Source: Streptococcus pseudopneumoniae (GTDB taxonomy: Bacteria > Bacillota > Bacilli > Lactobacillales > Streptococcaceae). Taken from it: a stretch of 64,000 nt of DNA. Where the stretch lies: assembly GCF_001073085.1 (NCBI RefSeq), contig NZ_JVFV01000013.1:62001-126000 (forward strand), in the 5' to 3' direction. The position numbers and the translations under genes were made by a program. Position 1 is the stretch's first letter; every line of letters starts with the position of its first letter. The notes below the pieces were generated by a model. That model did not search any database, was not told the DNA's origin, and worked only from the letters and a program-made list of their open reading frames with translations. Positions 38,966 through 48,246 of the stretch are shown here, in pieces.

Positions 38966-41617
38966 ATGTCTAAAGAACTTTCACCTAAATACAATCCAGC
39001 TGAGGTTGAGGCTGGTCGTTACCAAAAATGGCTTGACGAAGATGTTTTCAAGCCTTCAGGCGATAAAAAGGCTAAGCCTTATTCAATCGTGATTCCACCA
39101 CCAAACGTTACAGGTAAACTCCACCTTGGTCACGCTTGGGATACGACTCTTCAAGATATCATCATCCGTCAAAAACGCATGCAAGGCTTTGATACGCTTT
39201 GGCTTCCAGGGATGGATCACGCGGGGATTGCGACTCAGGCTAAGGTTGAGGAGCGCTTGCGTGGTGAGGGCATTTCCCGCTATGACCTTGGTCGTGAGAA
39301 ATTCCTCGAGAAAGTCTGGGAATGGAAAGACGAATATGCCACTACCATCAAGGAACAATGGGGCAAGATGGGGCTCTCTGTAGACTACTCTCGTGAGCGT
39401 TTCACTCTTGATGAAGGTTTGTCAAAAGCTGTCCGCAAGGTCTTTGTGGACCTTTACAAGAAAGGTTGGATCTACCGTGGTGAGTTTATCATCAACTGGG
39501 ACCCCGCTGCTCGCACAGCCCTTTCTGATATCGAAGTTATCCACAAGGACGTCGAAGGTGCCTTCTACCACATGAACTACATGCTGGAAGATGGTTCACG
39601 CGCCCTTGAAGTTGCGACAACTCGTCCTGAGACCATGTTTGGGGATGTTGCGGTTGCGGTCAATCCAGAAGACCTACGCTACAAGGACTTGATCGGTAAA
39701 AACGTCGTCCTTCCAATCGCTAATAAACTCATCCCAATCGTTGGAGATGAACACGCTGATCCTGAGTTTGGTACTGGTGTCGTGAAAATCACGCCTGCCC
39801 ACGATCCAAACGACTTCTTGGTTGGTCAACGCCACAACTTGCCACAAGTCAACGTCATGAACGACAACGGAACCATGAACGACTTGGCCTTCGAATTTGC
39901 AGGCATGGACCGTTTTGAAGCTCGTAAGGCAGTCGTTGCTAAGTTAGAAGAAATCGGTGCCCTTGTTAAAATCGAAAAACGTGTCCACAGTGTTGGTCAC
40001 TCAGAGCGTACAGGTGTTGTGGTTGAGCCACGCTTGTCTACTCAATGGTTCGTCAAGATGGATCAATTGGCGAAAAATGCTATTGCCAATCAAGACACAG
40101 ATGATAAGGTAGAATTCTACCCACCTCGTTTCAACGATACCTTCCTCCAATGGATGGAAAATGTCCATGACTGGGTAATCTCTCGTCAGCTCTGGTGGGG
40201 TCACCAAATCCCTGCTTGGTACAATGCTGAGGGTGAAATGTACGTCGCTGAAGAAGCTCCTGAAGGTGACGGATGGACTCAGGACGAAGACGTCTTGGAT
40301 ACTTGGTTCAGTTCTGCCCTTTGGCCATTCTCTACTATGGGCTGGCCTGACGTGGACTCAGAAGACTTCAAACGTTACTTCCCAACTTCAACCTTGGTTA
40401 CAGGTTACGACATCATCTTCTTCTGGGTGTCTCGTATGATCTTCCAATCATTGGAATTCACTGGCCGTCAGCCATTCCAAAACGTCCTTATCCACGGTCT
40501 TATCCGTGACGAGCAAGGACGCAAGATGTCTAAATCACTCGGAAACGGGATTGACCCAATGGATGTTATCGAGAAATACGGTGCCGATGCCCTTCGTTGG
40601 TTCCTTTCAAACGGTTCTGCACCAGGGCAAGACGTGCGCTTCTCTTACGAGAAAATGGATGCTTCATGGAACTTCATTAACAAGATTTGGAACATCTCTC
40701 GCTACATCCTCATGAACAATGAAGGCTTGACCCTTGAGCAGGCAACTGCCAATGTCGAAAAAGTTGCCAACAAGGAAGCTGGAAATGTTACAGACCGCTG
40801 GATTCTCCACAACCTCAATGAAACCATCGGAAAAGCTACTGCTAACTTTGACAAGTTTGAGTTTGGTGTAGCTGGGCACATTCTCTATAACTTCATCTGG
40901 GACGAGTTTGCGGACTGGTACGTTGAGTTGACCAAGGAAGTCCTTTATAGCGATAACGAAGAAGAGAAAGTCATCACACGTTCTGTTCTCCTTTACACTT
41001 TGGATAAGATCCTTCGTCTCCTTCACCCTATCATGCCGTTCGTTACAGAGGAAATCTTTGGACAAATCTCAGAAGGCTCTATCGTTACAGCAGAATACCC
41101 AACTGTCAACCCAGCCTTTGAAGACCTCGCTGCTCACACTGGTGTGGAAAGCCTCAAAGACTTGATCCGTGCTGTTCGTAATGCGCGTGCGGAAGTGAAC
41201 GTAGCACCAAGCAAGCCTATCACGATTCTTGTTAAGACTAGCGACAGCAACTTGGAAGCCTTCTTTAACAGCAATGTCAACTACATCAAACGCTTCACAA
41301 ATCCAGAACACCTGGAAATCGCATCAAACATCCCTGCGCCTGAACTCGCTATGTCAAGCGTCATCACAGGAGCAGAAATCTACTTGCCTCTCGCAGACCT
41401 CCTCAATGTCGAAGAAGAACTCGCTCGTCTCGACAAGGAACTAGCTAAATGGCAAAAAGAACTGGATATGGTCGGTAAGAAACTCTCTAACGAACGCTTC
41501 GTAGCCAATGCCAAACCAGAAGTCGTCCAAAAAGAACGCGACAAACAAGCCGACTACCAAGCTAAATACGATGCGACCATAGCACGTATTGATGAGATGA
41601 AGAAGTTGGTGAAATAA
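38966..41617 (+). CDS. valS: valyl-tRNA synthetase
   Basis: This 883-aa class Ia synthetase charges tRNA-Val. HIGH-type motif [13 protein letters not shown] (near residue 45), editing domain (about 190-330), the [14 protein letters not shown] motif (near 520) and C-terminal coiled coil (about 815-880; [20 protein letters not shown]) are all present. No T-box lies in the 123 bp upstream. The T-box at 34029 precedes the whole block. RBS AAAGGA. Its original terminator (42885) is now separated from the stop codon by a group II intron. Confidence 0.97.
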   Translation: MSKELSPKYNPAEVEAGRYQKWLDEDVFKPSGDKKAKPYSIVIPPPNVTGKLHLGHAWDTTLQDIIIRQKRMQGFDTLWLPGMDHAGIATQAKVEERLRGEGISRYDLGREKFLEKVWEWKDEYATTIKEQWGKMGLSVDYSRERFTLDEGLSKAVRKVFVDLYKKGWIYRGEFIINWDPAARTALSDIEVIHKDVEGAFYHMNYMLEDGSRALEVATTRPETMFGDVAVAVNPEDLRYKDLIGKNVVLPIANKLIPIVGDEHADPEFGTGVVKITPAHDPNDFLVGQRHNLPQVNVMNDNGTMNDLAFEFAGMDRFEARKAVVAKLEEIGALVKIEKRVHSVGHSERTGVVVEPRLSTQWFVKMDQLAKNAIANQDTDDKVEFYPPRFNDTFLQWMENVHDWVISRQLWWGHQIPAWYNAEGEMYVAEEAPEGDGWTQDEDVLDTWFSSALWPFSTMGWPDVDSEDFKRYFPTSTLVTGYDIIFFWVSRMIFQSLEFTGRQPFQNVLIHGLIRDEQGRKMSKSLGNGIDPMDVIEKYGADALRWFLSNGSAPGQDVRFSYEKMDASWNFINKIWNISRYILMNNEGLTLEQATANVEKVANKEAGNVTDRWILHNLNETIGKATANFDKFEFGVAGHILYNFIWDEFADWYVELTKEVLYSDNEEEKVITRSVLLYTLDKILRLLHPIMPFVTEEIFGQISEGSIVTAEYPTVNPAFEDLAAHTGVESLKDLIRAVRNARAEVNVAPSKPITILVKTSDSNLEAFFNSNVNYIKRFTNPEHLEIASNIPAPELAMSSVITGAEIYLPLADLLNVEEELARLDKELAKWQKELDMVGKKLSNERFVANAKPEVVQKERDKQADYQAKYDATIARIDEMKKLVK

Positions 41618-41618
41618 A

Positions 41619-42875
41619 ATCGAGTAGCGACTAAGACTAACCCCACTCACACCACGGTACGTGCCATTCGGCATACGGTGGTTCAACTAACTTTTAAGGC
41701 ATGCCGTTCAAGGTAGTAAAGCAAGTAAGAAACCAGTCCACGTTTTCGAGGACTGGTTTTGATATATCGCGTTTAAGTACCGACCTCTGAGCCCTGATTG
41801 ATAGTGGTCACCCCAGACAGATACCTTATCTGCTATCCATTTAGGAACCTCTAACTTAAGTAGGCCCCTTAGTCGCCTAGATTTCTTCCTCCATTGCTTC
41901 CAGATAATCACGCGTAGGCAAGTACGCAAGCGCTCATCTATGCTGGTTACTATGCGCTTCATATTTCCCAATGAGAAATAGTTTCTCCATCCCCGAATGG
42001 ACAAATTCAGTTGCTCAATACGTCTCGTTCAGTCTATACTCCACTTCTCAGTATTAGTTTCTTCAACTTACACTTAAATCTCTTAACACTATCTTGATGA
42101 GAACAACTTTCCCAACGAACTGATGATTTCTAAAACCCAAAACCTTAGTATTTCAACTCGCTTGGTCTGGTAATCTTAGTCTTGGTCATGTTTACTTTCA
42201 AACCTAGTCGTTTCTCAATAAAACGACTGACTGAATACATCACACGCTTAGCGGCTGCCTCGCTTCCGACCGTAATCACACAATCAATCATCTGCGTAGC
42301 ATACAAATTAAAGCCCTCTCTTCTAATTCCTTGTCCAATTCATTAAGCATGACATTGGATAAGATAGGAGATAAATTTCTTCCCTGTGGCGTGCCAACTA
42401 GCGTTTTATTACGCTGACCATTAATAACCGCACCCGAATGAAGATACTTACGAATCAAGGATGCCGTACCCCCATCTTCAATAATGTTGTGCACTTAAGA
42501 TGTCAATCTATCTTGAGGAACTGTATCGAAAAATTTCCCTAGGTCTATATCCATTTAGGTACTCTAAGAATTTCATGATGACTTTTTCACAAAAATCTTA
42601 GTCCGAATTCAATTACTCTCGTGATTTACATATATAGATTACATCTCCCTATTTGGACTTTAGAGTTTGCACCCCCTTATCCACTATACATGCCTTGTGT
42701 TCGTAGAGCCACGATTTCGCCATCCCTTCCTCTGACGATTCCTATTTCAAACATCAGACTTAAAACGCTCTATCACCAGACCGTTTTAATCCGCTACCTC
42801 ACGATAGTCAGGCTTGGGAATCACTATTGAGTTCACTGGTAGCGAGGAACTTCCACCTCAGATGTACAACATGTC
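41619..42875 (-). mobile_element. decayed group II intron, antisense to valS
   Basis: The 3' end lies 2-5 bp past the valS stop codon. On the minus strand, domain V is readable as GAACCACCGTATGCCGAATG, GCACGTACCGTGGTGTGAG (41640-41690), followed by a domain VI-like hairpin ending CTACTCGAT. The RT/maturase ORF (41708-42554) is broken. The 5' part (42560-42875) has no recognisable structure and is shortened. The left boundary is approximate. Confidence 0.75.
41708..42554 (-). pseudogene. group II intron reverse transcriptase/maturase, frameshifted
   Basis: Pieces in several frames can be assembled in order. MDIDLGKFFDTVPQDRLTS then a stop (RT domain); INGQRNKTLVGTPQGRNLSP (RT motif 4 area); YADD with a stop right after (42280 region); then SEAAAKRVMYSVSRFIEKRL and VNMTKTKITRP. 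The maturase X domain is SIRGWRNYFSLGNMKRI with IDERLR and IIWKQWRKKSRR. It is LtrA-like. There are at least two stops and one frameshift, so it cannot splice or retrotranspose by itself. Confidence 0.85.
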
Positions 42876-42884
42876 TATCGTACC

Positions 42885-42924
42885 AAAAACGGCAAATCCC
42901 TTAAATTGAGATCTGCCGTTTTTT
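42885..42924. terminator. bidirectional terminator, originally of valS
   Basis: AAAAACGGCA pairs with TGCCGTTTTT around GATC/GATC-like inner stem. It overlaps the stop codon of the minus-strand YoaK-like gene and lies 1.27 kb after valS because of the intron. Confidence 0.75.
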
Positions 42925-43609
42925 ATATATTTTCATCTTGCAAATCTAGCTGCTTCACTCTAGCAATATAGTAGGACATGATCAAAAACAGATTGAAGCT
43001 GACAATCCAAATAGAACATTCATGGAGAAAATGCATAGATACAGCCAAGCTAATGGCCCCAACTACGAAACTGCCTACTACAATGCCATAGTTCAAGGCT
43101 TGACGACGATATTCTTGAACATCTCCTTCTCCTCTAACGATGCGATACAAAGCAGTCAACATCTTTCGGTAATTTCCAGACGTCATAAAAATGACATAGG
43201 GATGATCTTCAATCAAGCTACCCGTAAATGTTAGCATCATCATACCTGTTCCAAAAGCAATAAAAGGAACTTCTAGTAAAGGAAATCGGGAAAAGAAGGG
43301 AAGAACAAGAGTCCCAATAAATAAGGGAAGCAGCATCTTAACCCGCCAATAGGCTGTTTTACGGTATTCTTTCATGTGTAAGGCAAAAAGAAATCCTAGG
43401 GAAAAGAATATAATAGAACAGAATCTCAACATGGTATTGATGACATGTGAATCGTGCCAATCTGATATCAGTAGGAGAATGTTCCCTGTCTGTGTCGCCA
43501 CCAAACTATGGTACTGGATATGACAGAACACATCCAAAGAACCACCTATAAAGCCAAGAAATACTCCCATGAGTCGTGTATTTTGAGGTAAAATTAATTT
43601 ATCCGCCAT
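42923..43609 (-). CDS. YoaK/DUF1275 family membrane protein
   Basis: This 228-aa protein has six hydrophobic segments and the DUF1275 pattern (GVFLGFIGGSLDVFCHIQYH, LVATQTGNILLLI, FMTSGNYRKM). The function is unknown, and members are sometimes called UPF0700. It is a single gene behind TGGTATAAT (43642-43650) and converges on the valS terminator. Confidence 0.8.
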   Translation of the reverse strand: MADKLILPQNTRLMGVFLGFIGGSLDVFCHIQYHSLVATQTGNILLLISDWHDSHVINTMLRFCSIIFFSLGFLFALHMKEYRKTAYWRVKMLLPLFIGTLVLPFFSRFPLLEVPFIAFGTGMMMLTFTGSLIEDHPYVIFMTSGNYRKMLTALYRIVRGEGDVQEYRRQALNYGIVVGSFVVGAISLAVSMHFLHECSIWIVSFNLFLIMSYYIARVKQLDLQDENI

Positions 43610-43641
43610 TTATTCTTCACTCGTTTCCCTTTGATTTTTTC

Positions 43642-43650
43642 ATTATACCA
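43642..43650 (-). promoter_or_regulatory. extended -10 promoter of the YoaK-like gene
   Basis: The minus strand reads TGGTATAAT 33 bp before the ATG. Confidence 0.6.
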
Positions 43651-43820
43651 CTTTCTCTGAAAGAAACTAAGTGAAAACGGTCAATTCAGGTAGACATGAT
43701 TACATATACTCCTCAGTTAGTCTCATCTCTGGAGTTCATTTATGACGTCTTATCAACTTCAAATGCTGTAGGTACTCATCAACTGAACTATTTTTAAACA
43801 AATTATTTCTGTACTGAAGT

Positions 43821-44510
43821 CTATGGCTTAATCAAAGTAACACTTGAAACAGTACCATCTGCACCTGTTGTAATTTGGATGACTTTTCCACCACCTACTT
43901 CCGCATTGTATTTCCCATCATCAAGGGTATAAGAATAGCTTTGGATAGAGTAGTTTTCTTTCTTACCATCAGCAGACTCTACTGTAAATTGACCAGCTGA
44001 TGAAACAGTGATAGTTTCACCATTCGCACCCTTCCAATTCCCCGCTGCAGCTGAGAAATCTCTATCCACCATGGTTAGAACTCCCTTGTAACGTTTGTTG
44101 TGCTCTGCTTGCTTGTCTTGGAGTTTGCGATCAGTTGCTGGATCATAAGTTGACTGATTCGTTTTTGCTTGTGTTCCTTGTTGATTGGATGGGACCTGTG
44201 CAGGGGTTTGTTTAGCAGAAGATTCTTGGTTTTGTTTTGTTTCTGGTGCCGGTGTTGCTTGCGATTGGTTAGCAGTAGTCGCTGACTGATCAGAAGAAGA
44301 CTTAGCTTTTTCTGATGAAGCTGAACTTGAGGACTTCTGAGTCTTGCTCTCTTTACTTGAAGAACTTGCCTTAGAACTAGAAGATGCTTGTGTTGTCTTG
44401 CTAGAACTATCACTTGTGGTATTTTCTTTCTTATTACCACAAGCCCCCAATAGTAATGTTGAAGCGAGTACAGTTGCAGCCATTAATTTGATAGAAGTTT
44501 TATTTTTCAT
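43821..44510 (-). CDS. Ser-rich cell-surface lipoprotein (DUF6287-like)
   Basis: This 229-aa protein has a lipoprotein signal (LASTLLLGACGNKK, lipid-modified Cys near residue 24). A low-complexity Ser/Thr/Gln/Lys linker follows (about 30-125) and could span the cell wall. The C-terminal folded domain (about 125-229; GVLTMVDRDFSAAAGNWKGA, GQFTVES, GGKVIQITTGADGTVSS) resembles the DUF6287 group. The role is unknown. Two WalR/VicR-like repeats lie upstream, fitting a surface protein tied to wall homeostasis, though that link is inferred. Confidence 0.75.
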   Translation of the reverse strand: MKNKTSIKLMAATVLASTLLLGACGNKKENTTSDSSSKTTQASSSSKASSSSKESKTQKSSSSASSEKAKSSSDQSATTANQSQATPAPETKQNQESSAKQTPAQVPSNQQGTQAKTNQSTYDPATDRKLQDKQAEHNKRYKGVLTMVDRDFSAAAGNWKGANGETITVSSAGQFTVESADGKKENYSIQSYSYTLDDGKYNAEVGGGKVIQITTGADGTVSSVTLIKP

Positions 44511-44522
44511 TTTATGCTCCTT

Positions 44523-44571
44523 TGTAACATTTTTGAAATGTTAAGAAATATTTTTGTAACATTATTGTAAT
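44523..44571 (-). promoter_or_regulatory. WalR/VicR-like boxes upstream of the lipoprotein gene
   Basis: On the plus strand TGTAAC-ATTAT-TGTAAT (44555-44571) fits the WalR/VicR consensus TGTWAH-N5-TGTWAH perfectly. A second, imperfect copy (TGTAAC-ATTTT-TGAAAT, 44523-44539) is nearer the gene. The orientation is reversed relative to the gene. Confidence 0.5.
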
Positions 44572-44731
44572 ATTTGTTTTTGAATCTGTCAACTATTTAT
44601 CTAAAATTTTTTAGAATTATTTTTTAGTACATTTATTTCCTTGCCCTCCCTATATCTTTTATTCGTAAAAGATTTTAAAAAACAGGAAAATTTTTCCTAT
44701 TGAAGATGCTATATTTTAAAAGTGTAATCGC

Positions 44732-44759
44732 TTGCATTTTTTTCTTAAAGGACTATAAT
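44732..44759 (+). promoter_or_regulatory. promoter of the small membrane-protein gene
   Basis: TTGCAT (44732-44737), a 16-bp spacer and TATAAT (44754-44759) lie 33 bp upstream of the ATG. Confidence 0.65.
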
Positions 44760-44792
44760 AAAATTGAAATAGGATATTGGAGGGGTAGGCAT

Positions 44793-45023
44793 ATGTTAAG
44801 AAACTATTACAAGTATCTTCCTTGGTTGATTTTAGCTGCTTTCTGTTCTTATGGGGGTGCTACTCATTACGCTCAAACAACATTTGATTTGTTCTACTTA
44901 ACTGCCATTTTCATGATTGTCTATGTAGCTTTATTGTATTTACACGAAACCTATTTAAAATATAAATACAAAGATTTATTCATTCGAATCATGAGCAATT
45001 CTAATAAAGATAAACATCCTTAG
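44793..45023 (+). CDS. small membrane protein, unknown
   Basis: This 76-aa protein has two hydrophobic segments (YLPWLILAAFCSYGGA and LFYLTAIFMIVYVALLYLH) and a basic C-terminal tail. I do not recognise a family. The ATG at 44793 is preceded by GGAGGGG and a good promoter. The longer frame from 44700 runs through that promoter and is not used. A structured terminator region follows. Confidence 0.6.
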   Translation: MLRNYYKYLPWLILAAFCSYGGATHYAQTTFDLFYLTAIFMIVYVALLYLHETYLKYKYKDLFIRIMSNSNKDKHP

Positions 45024-45033
45024 TAGTCAAAAA

Positions 45034-45220
45034 GAGAGAGTGGGACAGAAATCGGTAATTCGTTAGAATTCGATTTCGTCGTCTCACCTCCGCACAGTTG
45101 AGTAGGGCTGTAAAAGCTGATGAAATCAGCGTAGTAGAGTCCACTCAACCACTGCGTCTTGCTCGACAATCCAAAGACAATTGAGAGGCTAGGACTTTTG
45201 TCCCAGCCTCTCGCTTTTTT
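45034..45220 (+). other. structured intergenic element with strong terminator
   Basis: About 187 bp with no gene. GTTGAGTAGGGCT pairs with AGTCCACTCAAC around an inner GCTGATGAAATCAGC hairpin (45090-45155). A 3' hairpin GAGAGGCT-GGAC...GTCC-AGCCTCTC ends in TTTTTT (45183-45220). This may be a repeat family or an RNA gene. I believe related sequences occur elsewhere in Mitis-group genomes, from memory and not from a search. Confidence 0.6.
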
Positions 45221-45379
45221 ATGACTAATAAGTCTTTGACACGATGGCTGAATTGACTTTTGACACAAACTGTATTTTCTCTATTCTCAAGCTCAACCAG
45301 CCATCGGACTTGTTGAAACTTCTCAGGACTGAAACTAGGAAACCAAGACTTGGTCTATCGATTTCGGTCCCCAATCTTT

Positions 45380-46153
45380 TTATTTTAATCGATAGGTTTT
45401 TCTTGGTTTCTTTTTAGGCACTCGTTTGAGCCCAACTTCTTCTACATATTCACCGTATTTAACTAGAAAGTTATTGCTGACGATTGGTCGTCCTGGGTTG
45501 ATGAGATTGACTAATTCGGTTCCTTCATAGACAGTGAATTCCTCCTCTAGCAGATAGAGGAAGGTCGGATTCCAGTCAAGACGTCCTTGAATTCGTTTAA
45601 TAGACTCTTGGATAATGGCATAGTGGTCAAAGGCGAAGGCTCGCTCCCCCAGCTCTAGTCCCTCTAGGAAGCACTTGCCCGTCTGAAAATCGACATCGAC
45701 AAAAACCACATCCTTGGCATCATCTCCAGCTTGAACGAGATCAAGTGCGCGGCTAGGTAGATACACCAAATGGGCGATAGTAACCGTCCAGCCCCGTGGA
45801 TCACGACCTGGAGTAGATACTGTCATCAACTGCTCGATTTTTTCCAAAGGAAGGTCGAGGTTAACCTCCTCTCTCACTTCACGCTGACAAGCATGCCTTG
45901 CATCTTCGCTCTTATCCATAAAACCACCGACCAAAGCCAAACAGTTTTGATAAGGATGGGCCTTGCGACGAATTAGCAAAAGTTTGATTTTCCCTTCCAC
46001 AAAGCAATAAGCTACCATATCCACCGTCACGCTTGGTTTTTCATACTGAGGAAGATCCTGTTTGCAGTACCAGTCTAAAAATTCCTTCTCAGTCGCATGA
46101 ATCTCAAAATATTCTCTCTCTGTCATTCCAGCCGGGATTATCGTTTCAGTCAT
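45380..46153 (-). CDS. NUDIX protein with NrtR-like C-terminal domain
   Basis: This 257-aa protein has a NUDIX domain (about 40-180) with the Nudix box GGFMDKSEDARHACQREV, REEVNL (near-complete: the final Gly is Asn). The C-terminal part (about 185-257) resembles the winged-helix region of NrtR-type regulators of NAD metabolism. It may be an ADP-ribose-sensing repressor or an ADP-ribose pyrophosphatase. It is third in the nadR-pnuC operon, 1 bp after pnuC, which supports an NAD role. A long intergenic element lies downstream. Confidence 0.7.
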   Translation of the reverse strand: MTETIIPAGMTEREYFEIHATEKEFLDWYCKQDLPQYEKPSVTVDMVAYCFVEGKIKLLLIRRKAHPYQNCLALVGGFMDKSEDARHACQREVREEVNLDLPLEKIEQLMTVSTPGRDPRGWTVTIAHLVYLPSRALDLVQAGDDAKDVVFVDVDFQTGKCFLEGLELGERAFAFDHYAIIQESIKRIQGRLDWNPTFLYLLEEEFTVYEGTELVNLINPGRPIVSNNFLVKYGEYVEEVGLKRVPKKKPRKTYRLK

Positions 46154-46154
46154 C

Positions 46155-46931
46155 TTATCCCTCCTTGACAGCCTTAGTCCATTGGTACCAACCGACTAGA
46201 CTATTGAGGGTGTAGACCCAGTACATTCCTTGGATATGGATATTTTCACCCCACCAGAGGTAGATACTAAAGAGATTGGTTGCAATCCAGAAAATCCATT
46301 GCTCACGGTAAAGACGTGTCATCAAGAGCTGACCAACACCATTGGTCGCATCGGTAACACTGTCACGGAAAGGACGAGCACTGCTGATACTTTGGTAGGC
46401 TAATCCCATGCCAATCCAGATGATAGCAGTCAAAGCCAAATATTTGAGCCAATCAATCAGGCCAAGTTTCTTAGCTTCAAAGTGGGATTCTTCTGGTTTT
46501 CCTTGCTCATTGATACGATTAGACAACCAAGTATAGAGACCAATAGGCTGCATCACAAAGAAATAAACTGTAGTCAATACTTCACCATAGAAAGTGGCAT
46601 CCATGGCTAATACCAAGTAGATAGCAGAGTTAATAGCACCAAAAAGGTAGTTACTAGCTCGACCTTCTGCAACCAATATAACGCAGACAATCCCTGTCCA
46701 AGAGGCTAAGAGACCAACCCAGTCATGACTTTCCGTGTTTTGTGTAAACTCCAGAATAAGAGGAACACTTGATAAAACAATCAAATAGAGCCATTGGAAA
46801 AGACTGCGTCCCACAAAGAGGTCATTCCAAAGCAAACGCATAACTCCTGCAAAACCAATTTTACGAGCTTCTGCATGAACATTTTTAAAGTTTGCGATAA
46901 ATCTAGTGATTTTTTCAGTTATTTTTTTCAT
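46155..46931 (-). CDS. pnuC: nicotinamide riboside transporter
   Basis: This 258-aa membrane protein has seven to eight hydrophobic segments in the PnuC order, with LFGAINSAIYLVLAMDATFY, GEVLTTVYFFVMQPIGLYTW and NLFSIYLWWGENIHIQGMYW containing the substrate-binding aromatic residues. PnuC lets nicotinamide riboside diffuse in, and NadR phosphorylates it to trap it. It is 9 bp after nadR, supporting that coupling. Confidence 0.9.
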   Translation of the reverse strand: MKKITEKITRFIANFKNVHAEARKIGFAGVMRLLWNDLFVGRSLFQWLYLIVLSSVPLILEFTQNTESHDWVGLLASWTGIVCVILVAEGRASNYLFGAINSAIYLVLAMDATFYGEVLTTVYFFVMQPIGLYTWLSNRINEQGKPEESHFEAKKLGLIDWLKYLALTAIIWIGMGLAYQSISSARPFRDSVTDATNGVGQLLMTRLYREQWIFWIATNLFSIYLWWGENIHIQGMYWVYTLNSLVGWYQWTKAVKEG

Positions 46932-46940
46932 TTTCTTCTC

Positions 46941-47999
46941 CTAATCTGCTTGGTAAATAGCATCGATAGCTACTTTTGCTGCTTCATAATTTCCTAGATA
47001 ATCATCCGCTAGATAAACATGAGGAATATTAGCTAGATATTGCTCCCTCATCATATCCAAATGCTGAGAAAAACTATGACGGATATGGTCTTCTGCCATG
47101 GTCATGTCTCGAAAACCATCATTGACATAAGAGCCGACAGGTTGCACAAAAAGAATTAAATCCCACTTTTCCTTGGCTAAGATGGAAACAAAGAGATTAT
47201 CAAAGGTCTCTACGGACAAATCCCCCTGCTCTTCAGTTTCCATGTAGTAATCGTAGTAGCCCTTGGTTACCAATGAGTTGGTGTCTGCAATGACCAAGCC
47301 TCGATTGGCATTACTATCGATTAACTTGGAAGTTTGATCATATTGGCCCAAAAGAAGGTAATAATAATCTTTGGGGGTAAGCTCATCATCTCTGACATTA
47401 TTTTTTATCTGATACTCACGAGCATACTCCAGACTGACTGGCGCATCATAGAAGCGAGCTAAATCCTTGGCTAGAGTTGTTTTACCATTACTAGCACTTC
47501 CCATAATCAACACTTTTTTCGTAAACTGACGGCGGAAAGGTTGAGCGATATATTTCCAATATTTACTTGGATTTTCTCGAATCATGGTAGCCGAAATTCC
47601 AAAGTTTCTTTCCTGTAGAACAGTCTCAAAACCACGTTCTGACAATTCTTGTTGGTATTCAGACTCTCCTACAAAAAAGATAAGCTCCTCACTAGTCTGG
47701 TCATAGGAAATGGCCTGCAACATCTGATCCAACCACTCCTGCCAGCCCATTGGATAGCGTGGAATATTGCTTTCGTCAAGTTTACAAACAGAGGTCAACT
47801 CATCATCTCGAAAAGCTTCACGAATATAGCGAAATCTCTTTTGTAGTGTAAGCCCCACCTGTTCACCACGATCTCCCTTATAACCTGAAACCACCACCCA
47901 TACAGCATCACATTGACGTTTTGCTCTTTGGATTAAATCAATATGCCCCTGATGCAAGGGAGCAAAGGTTCCAAAAACCAATGCTATCTTTTTTTTCAT
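46941..47999 (-). CDS. nadR: bifunctional NMN adenylyltransferase / ribosylnicotinamide kinase
   Basis: This 352-aa protein has an N-terminal nucleotidyltransferase (FGTFAPLHQGHIDLIQRA, HxGH-like, and ISATMIRENPSKYW) and a C-terminal P-loop kinase (IMGSASNGKTTLAKDLARFY). There is no N-terminal HTH domain, unlike enterobacterial NadR, so it is not itself a repressor. It converts nicotinamide riboside to NMN and then NAD. First in an operon with pnuC and the NUDIX gene. Confidence 0.92.
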   Translation of the reverse strand: MKKKIALVFGTFAPLHQGHIDLIQRAKRQCDAVWVVVSGYKGDRGEQVGLTLQKRFRYIREAFRDDELTSVCKLDESNIPRYPMGWQEWLDQMLQAISYDQTSEELIFFVGESEYQQELSERGFETVLQERNFGISATMIRENPSKYWKYIAQPFRRQFTKKVLIMGSASNGKTTLAKDLARFYDAPVSLEYAREYQIKNNVRDDELTPKDYYYLLLGQYDQTSKLIDSNANRGLVIADTNSLVTKGYYDYYMETEEQGDLSVETFDNLFVSILAKEKWDLILFVQPVGSYVNDGFRDMTMAEDHIRHSFSQHLDMMREQYLANIPHVYLADDYLGNYEAAKVAIDAIYQAD

Positions 48000-48035
48000 G
48001 TCTTTTCAACCTTTTTATAATTTTTTATATTTTAT

Positions 48036-48064
48036 ATCGTACTATTCCTTCTATTGTTTGTCAA
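48036..48064 (-). promoter_or_regulatory. promoter of the nadR operon
   Basis: On the minus strand TTGACA, a 17-bp spacer and TACGAT, 37 bp before the nadR ATG. An AT-rich near-palindrome (ATATAAAATATAAAA) follows the -10 and could hold an operator, possibly for the NUDIX regulator encoded in the operon. Confidence 0.7.
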
Positions 48065-48207
48065 CACTTTTTTATTATTTTTTATAAAAACATTGCTACA
48101 TGATAAGAATTTTTTACTTGATATGCAAAACCTGATCAGGAGAATTCTGTTTTAAAATCCTTAAAATAAATGCACAATCCAAGTAGCTATTTGGGCAATA
48201 ACTTTTC

Positions 48208-48240
48208 AAAAAAGAGGCTGAAACAATCTGTTCCAACCTC
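48208..48240 (-). terminator. intrinsic terminator after clpC
   Basis: On the minus strand GAGGTTGGAACA pairs with TGTTTCAGCCTC, followed by TTTTTTG. Confidence 0.8.
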
Positions 48241-48246
48241 ACAATT

